Assembly: GCA_947487835.1 (NCBI GenBank)
Contig: CANKXX010000005.1
Span: 1 to 64,000, forward strand
Reading direction: 5' to 3'
DNA length: 64,000 nucleotides
DNA from: an uncultured Microbacteriaceae bacterium
GTDB lineage: Bacteria; Actinomycetota; Actinomycetes; Actinomycetales; Microbacteriaceae
Shown here: piece after piece, positions 42,805-50,910 of the stretch
Position numbering within the stretch: position 1 is the stretch's first letter
Layout of the letters: each line of letters starts with the position of its first letter
Notes under the pieces: generated by a model
The model's input: only the letters and a program-made list of their open reading frames with translations
Told to the model about the DNA's origin: nothing
The model's database searches: none
Position numbers and translations under genes: made by a program

Positions 42805-43353
42805 ATGCCGATCACCCTGTCCCCCATGGCGCCCTCCACCGGAGATCGGGAGGGCCTCGTGGCGTTCCTGATGCGGAACGAGTTCCCCTTCCACGTCCGT
42901 CCGAGGTGGAGCGGGCAGCAGGTCGAGGCGGCGATCGACGCGGGGTCGTTCCAGGACGACGACAACGAGTCGTACTGGATCGACCACCCGGAGCGCGGCA
43001 GAGTCGGCTTCGTGCGGTTCGAGAACCTCACCGAGGCCGGTCCGCTCTTCGACCTGCGCCTCGACTCTGCTCACCGCGGCGCGGGGCTCGCGGCCGGGAT
43101 CCTTCGCGCGGCGACCGACCACGTGTTCACGACGATGCCGACGGTCACCCGGTTCGAGGGCCAGACCCGCCAGGACAACGTCGCCATGCGCCGCGTCTTC
43201 CTGCGCTGCGGCTGGGTCAAGGAGGCCCACTATCGCGACGGCTGGCCGGTGGAGGGCGGCAGCCCGCTCGCCTCCGTCGCCTACGGCATCCTCCGCCGGG
43301 ACTGGGTGAGCGGACGGACGACGCCCGTCGACTGGGACGACCTGTCCCTCTGA
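42805..43353 (+). CDS. GNAT-family N-acetyltransferase
   Basis: 182 aa. The acetyl-CoA binding segment is LRLDSAHRGAGLAAGILRAA. The family's late strand is seen in FEGQTRQDNVAMRRVFLRCG followed by WVKEAHYRDGWP, as in RimJ/RimL-like acetyltransferases. Substrate unknown. The mRNA is probably leaderless. Confidence 0.88.
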   Translation: MPITLSPMAPSTGDREGLVAFLMRNEFPFHVRPRWSGQQVEAAIDAGSFQDDDNESYWIDHPERGRVGFVRFENLTEAGPLFDLRLDSAHRGAGLAAGILRAATDHVFTTMPTVTRFEGQTRQDNVAMRRVFLRCGWVKEAHYRDGWPVEGGSPLASVAYGILRRDWVSGRTTPVDWDDLSL

Positions 43354-43412
43354 GCGCGCGCCGCATCCGCCACCGGCGTACAGAGGCGCCGGCGGCTCCG
43401 CGGCCGCGGGAG

Positions 43413-43639
43413 AGAAGGGGGCGGCCCAGCCTCGCTCGGGGGGAAGCAAGGCTGGGCCGGCACAGAGCGCGACGCTAGGGGGACATCAAGCGCTCTATCG
43501 GGTTGCCGGAGCGGCAGAAGATCAGGGGGGACCAGCTCCGGTGTTTCTCGCCGGCCGGGGTGTTTCCGGCGATGACTCGACACTACAGCCCGTGTCCGCA
43601 CAATGGAGGACACGGGCGGTCCCCAAAAAAGGGGACACG
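43413..43639. repeat. multi-hairpin intergenic element (MHE), copy 2
   Basis: About 227 bp between the GNAT gene and the convergent LacI gene. Same order of stems as copy 1: GGCCCAGCCT/AGGCTGGGCC; GAGCGC/GCGCTC; CCGGAGC/GCTCCGG; CGCCGG/CCGGCG; GCCCGTGTCC/GGACACGGGC; GTCCCC-AAAAAA-GGGGAC. Some differences from copy 1 keep pairing (for example CCC/GGG replaced by CCT/AGG in stem 1), which suggests selection on structure. Confidence 0.9.
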
Positions 43640-43692
43640 ACCCGAGCACCCTGCGGGGGAATCCGTCAGCGGGAACGCGCACCCCGAACCGA

Positions 43693-44694
43693 TCAGGCGG
43701 CGTCCGCCGGCGACGCCGTCGTGCCGCGCACCACGAGCGCGGGCTCGAGGCTCCGCCGGACGTCGACGGGATCCGTCCCCGACATGCGGGCGAGGAGCAG
43801 CCGCGCTGCCTGCACGCCCACGTCGTGGCTGACGTCGTCCACCGTCGTGAGGTCGATGAGCCGGGTCCGGGCGAGGTCGGTGTTGTCGTAGCCGATCACC
43901 GAGAGGCGACCGGGCACGTCGAGGCGGAGCTCGCGCGCCGCGCCGAGCGCGCCGATGGCCATGACGTCGTTGGCCGCGAAGATCGCCGTCACCTCGGGGT
44001 GGGCGGTGAGGATCGCGAGCGCGTCCTCGAAGCCCGCGTGCTCGGATGCCTGGTCCCGCCGCGCCGTCACGATCCCTCGCACCCCGGCTGCCCGGGTCGT
44101 GGCCCGGAAGCTCGCCTCCCGTGCCGCGCCGGCCCCGCCCGCGACCGCGAGATGGGCGATGGTGCGATGCCCCAGGCCGAGCAGGTGCTCGACCGCGAGC
44201 CGGGCTCCGAGCGCGTCGTCGTTGGCCACGGCGTCGGCCTCGCCCGCGTCGGCCCGGGTTCCGGCGATCACCACCGGGGGCGCGGTGCCGCGGAGCAGGG
44301 ACTCCGGCACGTCGCGGGCGACGACGATGCCGTCGACGCGCATCGACAGCAGGCCCGCGACCGGGTCGTCCACGCGGGGCAGGGTCACGGAGTCGACGAC
44401 GCTGAGACGGTATCCCGCCGCGCCGAACACCTCGCCGAGCCCGCGGAGCAGGTCGACGAACCAGGGGTTCGCGTAGTCGTCGATGAGCACGCCGATGTGA
44501 CCGGTCCTTGCCGCCGCGAGATCGGAGGCCGCCGTGCTGGGCCGGTAGTCGAGGTCGGCGATCGCCTTCTCGACGGCTGCGCGGGACGCCTCGCTGACGC
44601 GATCGGAGCCCCGGAGCACGAGCGAGACGAGCGACTTCGACACCCCCGCCGCGGCGGCGACGTCGTAGATCGTGGGCCGGGACGGTCTCACCAC
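43693..44694 (-). CDS. LacI-family transcriptional regulator (polyol/inositol region)
   Basis: 333 aa. GTG 44694 or the adjacent GTG 44691; GGAGG lies 4-7 nt upstream. DNA-binding domain: PTIYDVAAAAGVSKSLVSLV, hinge LDYRPSTAASDLAAARTGHI. Sensor domain: IFAANDVMAIGALGAARELR, VIGYDNTDLARTRLIDLTTV. It is divergent from the Gfo/Idh-isomerase operon and most likely controls it through TGGAGCGCTCCA in the shared intergenic region. Confidence 0.93.
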   Translation of the reverse strand: MVRPSRPTIYDVAAAAGVSKSLVSLVLRGSDRVSEASRAAVEKAIADLDYRPSTAASDLAAARTGHIGVLIDDYANPWFVDLLRGLGEVFGAAGYRLSVVDSVTLPRVDDPVAGLLSMRVDGIVVARDVPESLLRGTAPPVVIAGTRADAGEADAVANDDALGARLAVEHLLGLGHRTIAHLAVAGGAGAAREASFRATTRAAGVRGIVTARRDQASEHAGFEDALAILTAHPEVTAIFAANDVMAIGALGAARELRLDVPGRLSVIGYDNTDLARTRLIDLTTVDDVSHDVGVQAARLLLARMSGTDPVDVRRSLEPALVVRGTTASPADAA

Positions 44695-44722
44695 GACGCC
44701 TCCATTCCCACTTCCGACGGAT

Positions 44723-44770
44723 ATTGACAGGACATACGCACAATTATAGGGTTGCTGTTGGAGCGCTCCA
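44723..44770 (+). promoter_or_regulatory. promoter and two operators of the Gfo/Idh operon
   Basis: TTGACA (44724-44729), a 17-bp spacer and TAGGGT (44747-44752) form the promoter. The minus-strand sequence TATGTCCTGTCAAT (44736-44723) covers the -35 and matches the motif shared with three other promoters in this region. TGGAGCGCTCCA (44759-44770) is a 12-bp perfect palindrome with central CG, a LacI-type operator just downstream of the -10. Confidence 0.65.
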
Positions 44771-44829
44771 CAAGGAGTCTCTCACCGCACCGGCGCCGTG
44801 AGGGTCGGTACCACTCGCCTGGAGGTTCC

Positions 44830-46080
44830 ATGAGCACGAGCATCGGCGTCGCCATCATCGGTGCGGGCATGGCGGGCAAGGCGCACGCCGCCGCCTACCG
44901 CACCGCGCCGACCCTGTACGAGAGCACGCTCCCCGAGATCCGCCTCGTCTCCATTGCCGACGTGTACGAGCCGGTGGCGAAGGCCACCGCCGCCCGCTTC
45001 GGGTTCGAGCGCCACGACACGTCGTGGCAGGCGATCGTCGAGGCCGACGACATCGACGTGGTGAGCGTCGTGGTGGCGAACGCGCTGCACCGGGAGATCG
45101 TCGAGGCGCTCCTCGCCGCCGGAAAGCACGTGCTCTGCGAGAAGCCGCTCTCCGACACGCTCGAGGATGCGCGGGCGATGGTCGCCGCGGCCGAGGCGTC
45201 GTCCTCGGTCGCGCGGATCGGCCTCACCTACCTCCGCTCCCCCGGCATCGCCGCCATCAACCGGCTCGTCCGGTCCGGCGCCCTGGGCACGATCCTCAAC
45301 GTCAGCGGCCACTACTGGACCGACTACGCCTGCGACCCGGACGGGCCGATCAGCTGGCGCTTCCGCGGCCCCGACGGGTCCGGCGCGCTCGCCGACGTGG
45401 GCAGCCACCTCACCTACCTCGCGGAGTTCGTGTCCGGCAGCCGCTTCACCGAGGTGCGCGGCGGGACGCTGAGCACCGTCATCCCGACCCGCCCGAAGCC
45501 GCTCGGCGTCGTGGTGGGGCACGAGCGCACCGCCGTCAGCGACGAGCGCGAGCGCGTCGAGAACGACGACGTCGCCGCCTTCTCCGGATCCTTCGCGACG
45601 GGCGCCACCGCGACGCTGCAGGTGTCCCGCGTCGCCGCGGGCCACCCCAACTCGCTCGCCCTCGAGGTCTTCGGGGACCGGGGCGCCGCGTCCTTCGACT
45701 TCCGCCACCCCGGCGAGCTGCAGCTCTTCCTCGCGGGCGGCGACCACGCCACCGCCGGGTACCGCACGGTCATCCTCGGGCCCGATCACCCCTACTGGAA
45801 GGGCGGGCTCGCCATGGACGCCCAGGGGGTGGGCATCGGGCAGAACGACGGCTTCGTCTTCCAGGCCCGCGCGTTCCTCGAGGAGGTCGCCGGGATTCCC
45901 GCCGACGCATCCCTCCCCCGCAACGCGGGTTTCGACGAGGGGCTGCACAACATGCTGCTCCTCGACGCCGTCGCCCGGTCGGCGGCATCGAACGGGTCGG
46001 CTGTCGCCGTCCCCGCCGCGCCCCCCGTGCCTGCGGCACCCGCCGCGCCCGTCACCCCCGCCGCGCCCGTCGGCGCCTGA
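44830..46080 (+). CDS. Gfo/Idh/MocA-family oxidoreductase
   Basis: 416 aa, SD GGAGG 4 nt before ATG. The NAD(P) fold is GVAIIGAGMAGKAHAAAYRT. The conserved EKP motif is in GKHVLCEKPLSDTLEDA. The substrate domain contains GPISWRFRGPDGSGALADVG with SHLTYL after it, and DHPYWKGGLAMDAQGVGIGQ. The C-terminus is a Pro/Ala-rich tail. From memory it resembles levoglucosan-dehydrogenase-like members more than classical IolG; no alignment was run. It oxidises a sugar or cyclitol. Coupled with the isomerase 14 bp downstream. Confidence 0.88.
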   Translation: MSTSIGVAIIGAGMAGKAHAAAYRTAPTLYESTLPEIRLVSIADVYEPVAKATAARFGFERHDTSWQAIVEADDIDVVSVVVANALHREIVEALLAAGKHVLCEKPLSDTLEDARAMVAAAEASSSVARIGLTYLRSPGIAAINRLVRSGALGTILNVSGHYWTDYACDPDGPISWRFRGPDGSGALADVGSHLTYLAEFVSGSRFTEVRGGTLSTVIPTRPKPLGVVVGHERTAVSDERERVENDDVAAFSGSFATGATATLQVSRVAAGHPNSLALEVFGDRGAASFDFRHPGELQLFLAGGDHATAGYRTVILGPDHPYWKGGLAMDAQGVGIGQNDGFVFQARAFLEEVAGIPADASLPRNAGFDEGLHNMLLLDAVARSAASNGSAVAVPAAPPVPAAPAAPVTPAAPVGA

Positions 46081-46094
46081 GGAAGGACACTGCC

Positions 46095-47102
46095 ATGCGA
46101 CTCGGCCTCTACAACGCCATCCTGCACGACCGTCCACTGCCGGAGGCGATCGAGGTCATCGCCGGCCTCGGCCTCACCGGCATCGAGCTCAACACCGGCG
46201 GGTTCCTCCCCGCGGTGCACGTGCCGACCTTCGACGACATCCTCGGGAGCGACACCGCGCGCGACGACTTCCTCGGCCTGTTCGAGGGCACCGGCGTCGA
46301 GATCGCCGGGCTCAACTGCAACGGCAACCCGCTGCACCCGACCCGCGCGATCGGCGAGAAGCACGCCGAGGACGTCCGCCGCTCGATCCGGCTGGCGGAG
46401 CGCCTCGGTCAGCACCGGGTCGTCACCATGTCCGGACTGCCGGGCGGGGAGCCGGGCGCGTCCCGGGTCAACTGGGTGGTCAACGCCTGGAACTCGGCGG
46501 CGCTCGACGTGCGGGACTACCAGTGGGGCATCGTCGCCGACTTCTGGCGCGAGACCGACCGGCTCGCGAGGGACTCCGACGTCAAGGTCGCGCTCGAGCT
46601 GCACCCGCAGAACGTCGTCTTCAACTCGGCGGATGTGCACAAGCTTCTCGACCTCACCGGGGCGACCAACGTCGGTGTCGAGTTGGACGCCTCCCACCTC
46701 TTCTGGCAGCAGATGGATCCGGTCGAGGTCGTGCGCCACCTCGGGCCGCTCGTCTTCCACGCCGCGGCGAAGGACGTGCGCATCAACCGGAGGTGGGCCG
46801 CGCTCAACGGCGTGCTCGACAACGGCTTCCGCAGGCTCTCCCCCGACGAGCCGCGCACGAACCTGGGTGGCGACGAGTGGGCCAACGAGTGGCCCCGCGA
46901 GTCGGCCTGGGACTTCGTGGCGCTCGGCAAGGGCCACGACGTCGCGTACTGGACCGAGTTCCTGCGCGCCCTGCACGAGGTGGACCCGGAGATGATGGTC
47001 AACATCGAGCACGAGGACGTCGAGCTCGGCCGCGTCGAGGGGATCGCCGTCGCCGCGGACGTGCTGAAGGCAGCGGATGCCGCCCTGCAGGAGTTGCTCT
47101 GA
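46095..47102 (+). CDS. TIM-barrel sugar phosphate isomerase/epimerase family protein
   Basis: 335 aa, SD AAGGA 7 nt upstream. AP-endonuclease-2-like fold: LYNAILHDRPLPEAIEVIAG, LTGIELNTGGFLP, IAGLNCNGNPLHP, VALELHPQNVVFN, NVGVELDASHLFWQ, LVFHAAAKDVRIN and VNIEHEDVELGRVEG hold the Glu, Asp, His and Glu metal ligands typical of this family. It probably acts on the product of the preceding dehydrogenase. Exact reaction unknown. Confidence 0.88.
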   Translation: MRLGLYNAILHDRPLPEAIEVIAGLGLTGIELNTGGFLPAVHVPTFDDILGSDTARDDFLGLFEGTGVEIAGLNCNGNPLHPTRAIGEKHAEDVRRSIRLAERLGQHRVVTMSGLPGGEPGASRVNWVVNAWNSAALDVRDYQWGIVADFWRETDRLARDSDVKVALELHPQNVVFNSADVHKLLDLTGATNVGVELDASHLFWQQMDPVEVVRHLGPLVFHAAAKDVRINRRWAALNGVLDNGFRRLSPDEPRTNLGGDEWANEWPRESAWDFVALGKGHDVAYWTEFLRALHEVDPEMMVNIEHEDVELGRVEGIAVAADVLKAADAALQELL

Positions 47103-47138
47103 CTCCGCCCTCCCCGTGCGGCGCCCGTGCCGCGGACA

Positions 47139-47181
47139 CGGAAGAGGCCCGCTCGTTCAGAACGAGCGGGCCTTCTCCGTG
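47139..47181. terminator. bidirectional terminator
   Basis: ACGGAAGAGGCCCGCTCGTT and AACGAGCGGGCCTTCTCCGT pair over about 20 bp (a C-A and a similar mismatch near the base) around a tiny loop. It separates the plus-strand isomerase gene from the minus-strand transporter. Confidence 0.85.
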
Positions 47182-47199
47182 CGCCCGGAGCGGCGTGGA

Positions 47200-48675
47200 T
47201 CAGTTGCGGGTGGACGCGGGCTCGCGCTTGGCCGACACGGTGTAGATCGCACCGGTGGTGACGTTCTCCTCCAGTGCCTCGAGCGTCTGCCCGCGGGTCT
47301 CCGGCGCCTGGGTCGTGACGAAGACCAGGGCGATCGCCCCCACCGCGGCGAACAGGAAGAACGTCCCCGTGATGCCCACGGCCTCCACCAGGCTGAGGAA
47401 GTACAGCGAGAGGAAGCCGTTGGTCACCCAGAGGGCGAAGATCGACACGCCGATGGCGAAGCCGCGCATGTGCAGCGGGAAGATCTCGGACAGGTAGACC
47501 CACACCGCGATGTTGAGGAAGGTCTGCATCGAGCCGACGAACGCCACCACGAGGAACAGGATGACGAAGGGGCGGATCGGGTTGCCGACCGGGAGCATCA
47601 TCGACGCGAAGCCGATCAGCAGGTGGCACGTCGTGGTGAGCGTGAACCCGATGATGAACGTCTTGCGCCGGTTGATGCGGTCCATCATGGCGAGCGCGAT
47701 GACGCCGCCGACCACCGCGATCACGCCGGGGGCGACGTTGGCGATGAGGGCCGCGCTCTGGCTGAAGCCGGACTCGATGAGCACGGTCTGGCCGAAGTAC
47801 ATGATCGAGTTGATGCCGGTGAGCTGCTGGGCGATGCCGATCCCGATGCCGATCAGCAGGATGCGCAGCAGGTTCTTGTTGCTGAGGATCGAGCGCCAGC
47901 CGATGGTGTGGGCCTCGCGCTCCTCCTTGGCGATGTCCTCCACCTCGGCGAGCTCGGCTTCCGCACGGCCCTCGGGGCGGATGGTGCGGAGGATCAGCAG
48001 CGCGTCCTCGTCGCGGCCCTTCTCCACGAGCCAGCGTGGGGACTCGGGCATCTTGAGCATCCCGAGGAAGAGGGCGATGGCGGGCAGGGCGCAGACGGCG
48101 AGCATGATGCGCCAGACGCCGGGCAGGTCGCCCCAGATCGTGCCGATGATGGCGTTCACGACGAACGCGGCGAGCTGACCGATGACGATCATGAGCTCGT
48201 TGCGGCCCGCGAGGGATCCGCGGATCTCGTAGGGCGCCATCTCCGCGAGGTAGACCGGCACGACGCCGGACGCGCCGCCCACGGCGAGGCCGAGGAGCAC
48301 GCGGCCCACGACCAGGATCTCGTAGCTCGGGGTGAACACGCAGACCATGGCGCCGGCGAAGAAGAGCACCGCGAGCAGGATGATCGTCTTGCGGCGGCCC
48401 CACGCGTCGGCGACGTGGCCGCCGGCGAGGGCGCCGATGGCCGCCGCGAACACGAGAGAGCTGGTGACGACCCCCTCGGTGAAGGCGGTCAGCCCGAGTT
48501 CCTCGGACATCGGGCGCAGGGCGCCGTTGATGACTCCGGTGTCGTAGCCGAAGAGCAGGCCGCCGAACGTCGCGATGAGCGCGACGACGCCGAGCCGCTT
48601 GCGATAGGGACCCGCGGTGAGCGGGGGAAGCGTCCTCCTGGTGGAGGCGCCTCCGTGGGTACCGGAACTGGTCAT
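47200..48675 (-). CDS. MFS sugar/polyol:H+ symporter (IolT-like)
   Basis: 491 aa, SD AAAGGAG 5 nt before the ATG. Twelve membrane helices. Sugar-porter motifs: FGGLLFGYDTGVINGAL, the loop-2 motif GGHVADAWGRRKTIIL, YLAEMAPYEIRGSLAGRNEL, and PESPRWLVEKGRDEDAL. IGIAQQLTGINSIMYFGQTV is the helix-7 QQxxG substrate motif. Similar proteins import myo-inositol in actinobacteria (IolT1/T2). Context with iol genes and the shared operator motif supports inositol uptake. The first part of the 323-bp gap upstream (48676-48770) holds its promoter; 48771-48998 shows no feature. Confidence 0.92.
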   Translation of the reverse strand: MTSSGTHGGASTRRTLPPLTAGPYRKRLGVVALIATFGGLLFGYDTGVINGALRPMSEELGLTAFTEGVVTSSLVFAAAIGALAGGHVADAWGRRKTIILLAVLFFAGAMVCVFTPSYEILVVGRVLLGLAVGGASGVVPVYLAEMAPYEIRGSLAGRNELMIVIGQLAAFVVNAIIGTIWGDLPGVWRIMLAVCALPAIALFLGMLKMPESPRWLVEKGRDEDALLILRTIRPEGRAEAELAEVEDIAKEEREAHTIGWRSILSNKNLLRILLIGIGIGIAQQLTGINSIMYFGQTVLIESGFSQSAALIANVAPGVIAVVGGVIALAMMDRINRRKTFIIGFTLTTTCHLLIGFASMMLPVGNPIRPFVILFLVVAFVGSMQTFLNIAVWVYLSEIFPLHMRGFAIGVSIFALWVTNGFLSLYFLSLVEAVGITGTFFLFAAVGAIALVFVTTQAPETRGQTLEALEENVTTGAIYTVSAKREPASTRN

Positions 48676-48731
48676 CTCGACTCCTTTGTCTTAGGACCGC
48701 TACGGGCGTGACCGCGATCCTCTTGGGCCAT

Positions 48732-48766
48732 GGTCACATATGACCGTATGTCCTGTCAAACATACA
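48732..48766 (-). promoter_or_regulatory. operator region of the transporter gene
   Basis: TATGTCCTGTCAAA (48747-48760) matches the motif in three other promoters of the iol region and sits inside a wider inverted pair GTATGT/ACATAC. A second inverted repeat, GGTCA-CATA-TGACC (48732-48745), lies next to it, about 57 bp before the ATG. Confidence 0.55.
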
Positions 48767-48998
48767 TTCAGCAATAGCAGAGCCGGCGCGGGCGGACTGC
48801 ACCCAGCGTGGCTGCCGCCGGTGGCGTCGCGGTGGTGCGCGGCGCTGGTTTCCGCCGCGCGCTCCACCGGAATGTGGTGCTCGGCGGCGGCGGGACGGGG
48901 CACGTGCCTCGACTCGGCGGCGGGCCGGCGGTCGCGTCAGTGGCGCCGCTCGCGTGGGTGGCGCCCATGCGCCGGGGCGCCGGGGCGCCGCTCGGCGA

Positions 48999-50090
48999 TC
49001 AGACTGCGGGCAGGAGGATGTCGCGCACGATGCGATCGAGCTGCTCGTCCGCCTCGAGGAACTGGCGCAGGGTGCGCACCGTCGCGCCGAACGTGTCGAA
49101 CTCGTCCACCGTCATGCCGTGCTCGTCGTAGGCGCGGGAGAACTCCGGCACGCGCTCGCGGAGCGTGCGGAGGATCTCCGGATCGACAGGCACGTCGATG
49201 CGGTCCGCCGCCTCGATCCCGTTCTCGTTGATGCGCCGCTGCCAGTCGAAGGGCGGCGAGACCACGAGGTCGCCGCCCTGCAGCTCGGACCACTGCAGGT
49301 GATTGCGGAAGGCGGCCGACAGCACGCGGGAGCGGTAGCCGCGCTCGGTGAAGATGCGGTGCGCCTCCTTGAGGGCCGCGACGCCCGCCCACTCGAGGTG
49401 ACCGGGGTCGAGGAGGATGCGGTTCTTCTGCACGTAGTGCTTGAGCCAGTCATCGAGCCGGCCGCCCATGATGGTCACGACCGAGCCGAACTCGCGCTCG
49501 GGCTCGCCCGCTGCGGCGCGGCGATCGAGCCCGCGCTCGATGGCCTGGGCTGCCGCGACGGCCTGGGCCACGGTGAAGGACACCGTGACGTTGATGCTGA
49601 CCCCGCGGAAAGTCGCCTCCTCGATCGCGCGGATGCCCACGGCGGTGGCCGGGATCTTCACGATGATGTTCTCTGCCAGGCCGCTGAAGTACACGGCCTG
49701 CTCGACGAGCGCGTCGGCGTCGCGGTGCAGGCGCGGGTCGGTCTGGATCGAGAGGCGGCCGTTGCGCCCACCGCTCTCGCGGAACGCCGGCTCCAGCAGG
49801 CGGGCGGCCTCGATCGACAGCTCCTCGACGACCTTCCAGCCGAGCTCGGACTCCCCCGCGGTCGGGTTCTCGGCGGCGAGCTGCGCGATCCGCGGACCCC
49901 ATACGTCGAGGTGTGCCTTCACCGCGGCGAGGGCGATGACGGGGTTGCAGGTGGCGCCGACGGCGCCGAACGCGATGGACTGCGCGAGCTCGACCGGGTC
50001 GGCGGAGTCGTTCCAGAGCACCGTGGGGAAGCGGTCGACCGCGGCACGCAGTGGCGGCACGGTCGCGGGAGCGAGGGTGGGGGTGGGCAT
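48999..50090 (-). CDS. transaldolase-family protein
   Basis: 363 aa. The Schiff-base lysine is in ENIIVKIPATAVGIRAIEEA, equivalent to the active-site Lys of transaldolases. ATCNPVIALAAVKAHLDVW and GVSINVTVSFTVAQAVAAAQ are family features. Longer than the ~220-aa FSA type. It is downstream of a tautomerase gene in a two-gene unit that carries the iol-region operator, so it may cleave or make a ketose from a polyol catabolite. Substrate not known. Confidence 0.85.
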   Translation of the reverse strand: MPTPTLAPATVPPLRAAVDRFPTVLWNDSADPVELAQSIAFGAVGATCNPVIALAAVKAHLDVWGPRIAQLAAENPTAGESELGWKVVEELSIEAARLLEPAFRESGGRNGRLSIQTDPRLHRDADALVEQAVYFSGLAENIIVKIPATAVGIRAIEEATFRGVSINVTVSFTVAQAVAAAQAIERGLDRRAAAGEPEREFGSVVTIMGGRLDDWLKHYVQKNRILLDPGHLEWAGVAALKEAHRIFTERGYRSRVLSAAFRNHLQWSELQGGDLVVSPPFDWQRRINENGIEAADRIDVPVDPEILRTLRERVPEFSRAYDEHGMTVDEFDTFGATVRTLRQFLEADEQLDRIVRDILLPAV

Positions 50091-50176
50091 ACGGTTCTTC
50101 TTCCGGTCGAGGGGGTGGGCGTGCGAGGGACGCGGGAGGCGCGGCGCGGGCTGCTGGCGCTGGGTCGCGGCGTGCG

Positions 50177-50581
50177 TCAGGCGACCGGCTGCGCGGGCAC
50201 GGCGAGCTCGCCCGTCAGGTACTGGGCGCGGCCGAACCCGAACGACCAGTCCTGCGGGCCGTTCTCGACGTAGCCGATGAACACGTCCTCCCCCGCGACG
50301 CCGACTCCGGCGAGGCGGGAGGCGATCTCGGCGTAGAGCTCCTGCTTCTTCTCGTCGCTGCGTCCGCGCTGCGTGAAGATCTGGATGATCACCGGGTCGA
50401 CGCGCTCGAAACCGAGACCGGCGTCCTCGGCGACGATCGTCGTCGCCGGACGCGAGGTGACAACCTGAAACCGGTCGCGATCCGGGATGCCGTACGCGGC
50501 GACGATCGCGTCATGCACGGCGCCGGCGACCTCAGCGGAATTCGTCCGGGCGTCGCTGTGATCAATGCGGACAAGAGGCAT
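50177..50581 (-). CDS. tautomerase-family protein
   Basis: 134 aa, SD AAGGAG 7 nt upstream. The start MPLVRIDHSDAR places Pro directly after Met, as needed for the catalytic N-terminal proline of the 4-oxalocrotonate tautomerase superfamily. VVTSRPATTIVAEDAGLG and VIIQIFTQRGRSDEKKQELY match the longer (130-aa) actinobacterial branch. It may interconvert keto and enol forms of a polyol breakdown product. First gene of the tautomerase-transaldolase unit. Confidence 0.87.
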   Translation of the reverse strand: MPLVRIDHSDARTNSAEVAGAVHDAIVAAYGIPDRDRFQVVTSRPATTIVAEDAGLGFERVDPVIIQIFTQRGRSDEKKQELYAEIASRLAGVGVAGEDVFIGYVENGPQDWSFGFGRAQYLTGELAVPAQPVA

Positions 50582-50601
50582 AGGGGATCTCCTTCGGTCG
50601 T

Positions 50602-50615
50602 TATGTCCTGACATA
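50602..50615 (-). promoter_or_regulatory. operator TATGTC-CT-GACATA of the tautomerase unit
   Basis: TATGTCCTGACATA is a perfect 6+6 inverted repeat 20 bp before the tautomerase ATG. It is the best copy of the motif shared with 44736-44723, 48747-48760 and 62347-62360. The form fits a GntR-type repressor. Confidence 0.65.
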
Positions 50616-50683
50616 CTGACATGGCCAGCCAGAGCGGTCAATGGCCGGAGTGGAGGCAACCGCCTCGGACACCCCACCCCTAC

Positions 50684-50812
50684 GGTCCCTGAACTTGTCG
50701 AAGGGACGCGAGTGACCCCGAGAACGCCACCCCTTCGGTCCCTGAGCCTGTCGAAGGGAGGTGAGTGACCCCGAGAACGTCACCCCTTCGGTCCTGAGCC
50801 TGTCGAAGGGAC
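50684..50812 (+). repeat. three tandem 53-bp units of the REP-like element
   Basis: Units begin at 50684, 50737 and 50790, exactly 53 bp apart. Each holds GGTCCCTGARCYTGTCGAAG, GGA, then GAGTGACCCCGAGAACG and CACCCCTTC. The third unit has lost one C and ends early. They lie between the tautomerase unit and the HNH gene. Confidence 0.9.
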
Positions 50813-50864
50813 TCGATCCGGCGCTCGCAACTCTTGGACTCGCCAGCGAGTTCTCCACATCGAC

Positions 50865-50903
50865 GAAAGTTCTTCGTCGAAGAAACTTTCTACCTGCTAG
50901 AAT
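50865..50903 (+). promoter_or_regulatory. HNH gene promoter with palindrome
   Basis: GAAAGTTCTTCG and CGAAGAAACTTTC (50865-50890) are inverted with one bulged base, over the -35 position. TAGAAT (50898-50903) is a strong -10 with 7 nt before ATG 50911, a leaderless arrangement. The palindrome may be an operator. Confidence 0.65.
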
Positions 50904-50910
50904 GTGTGCT

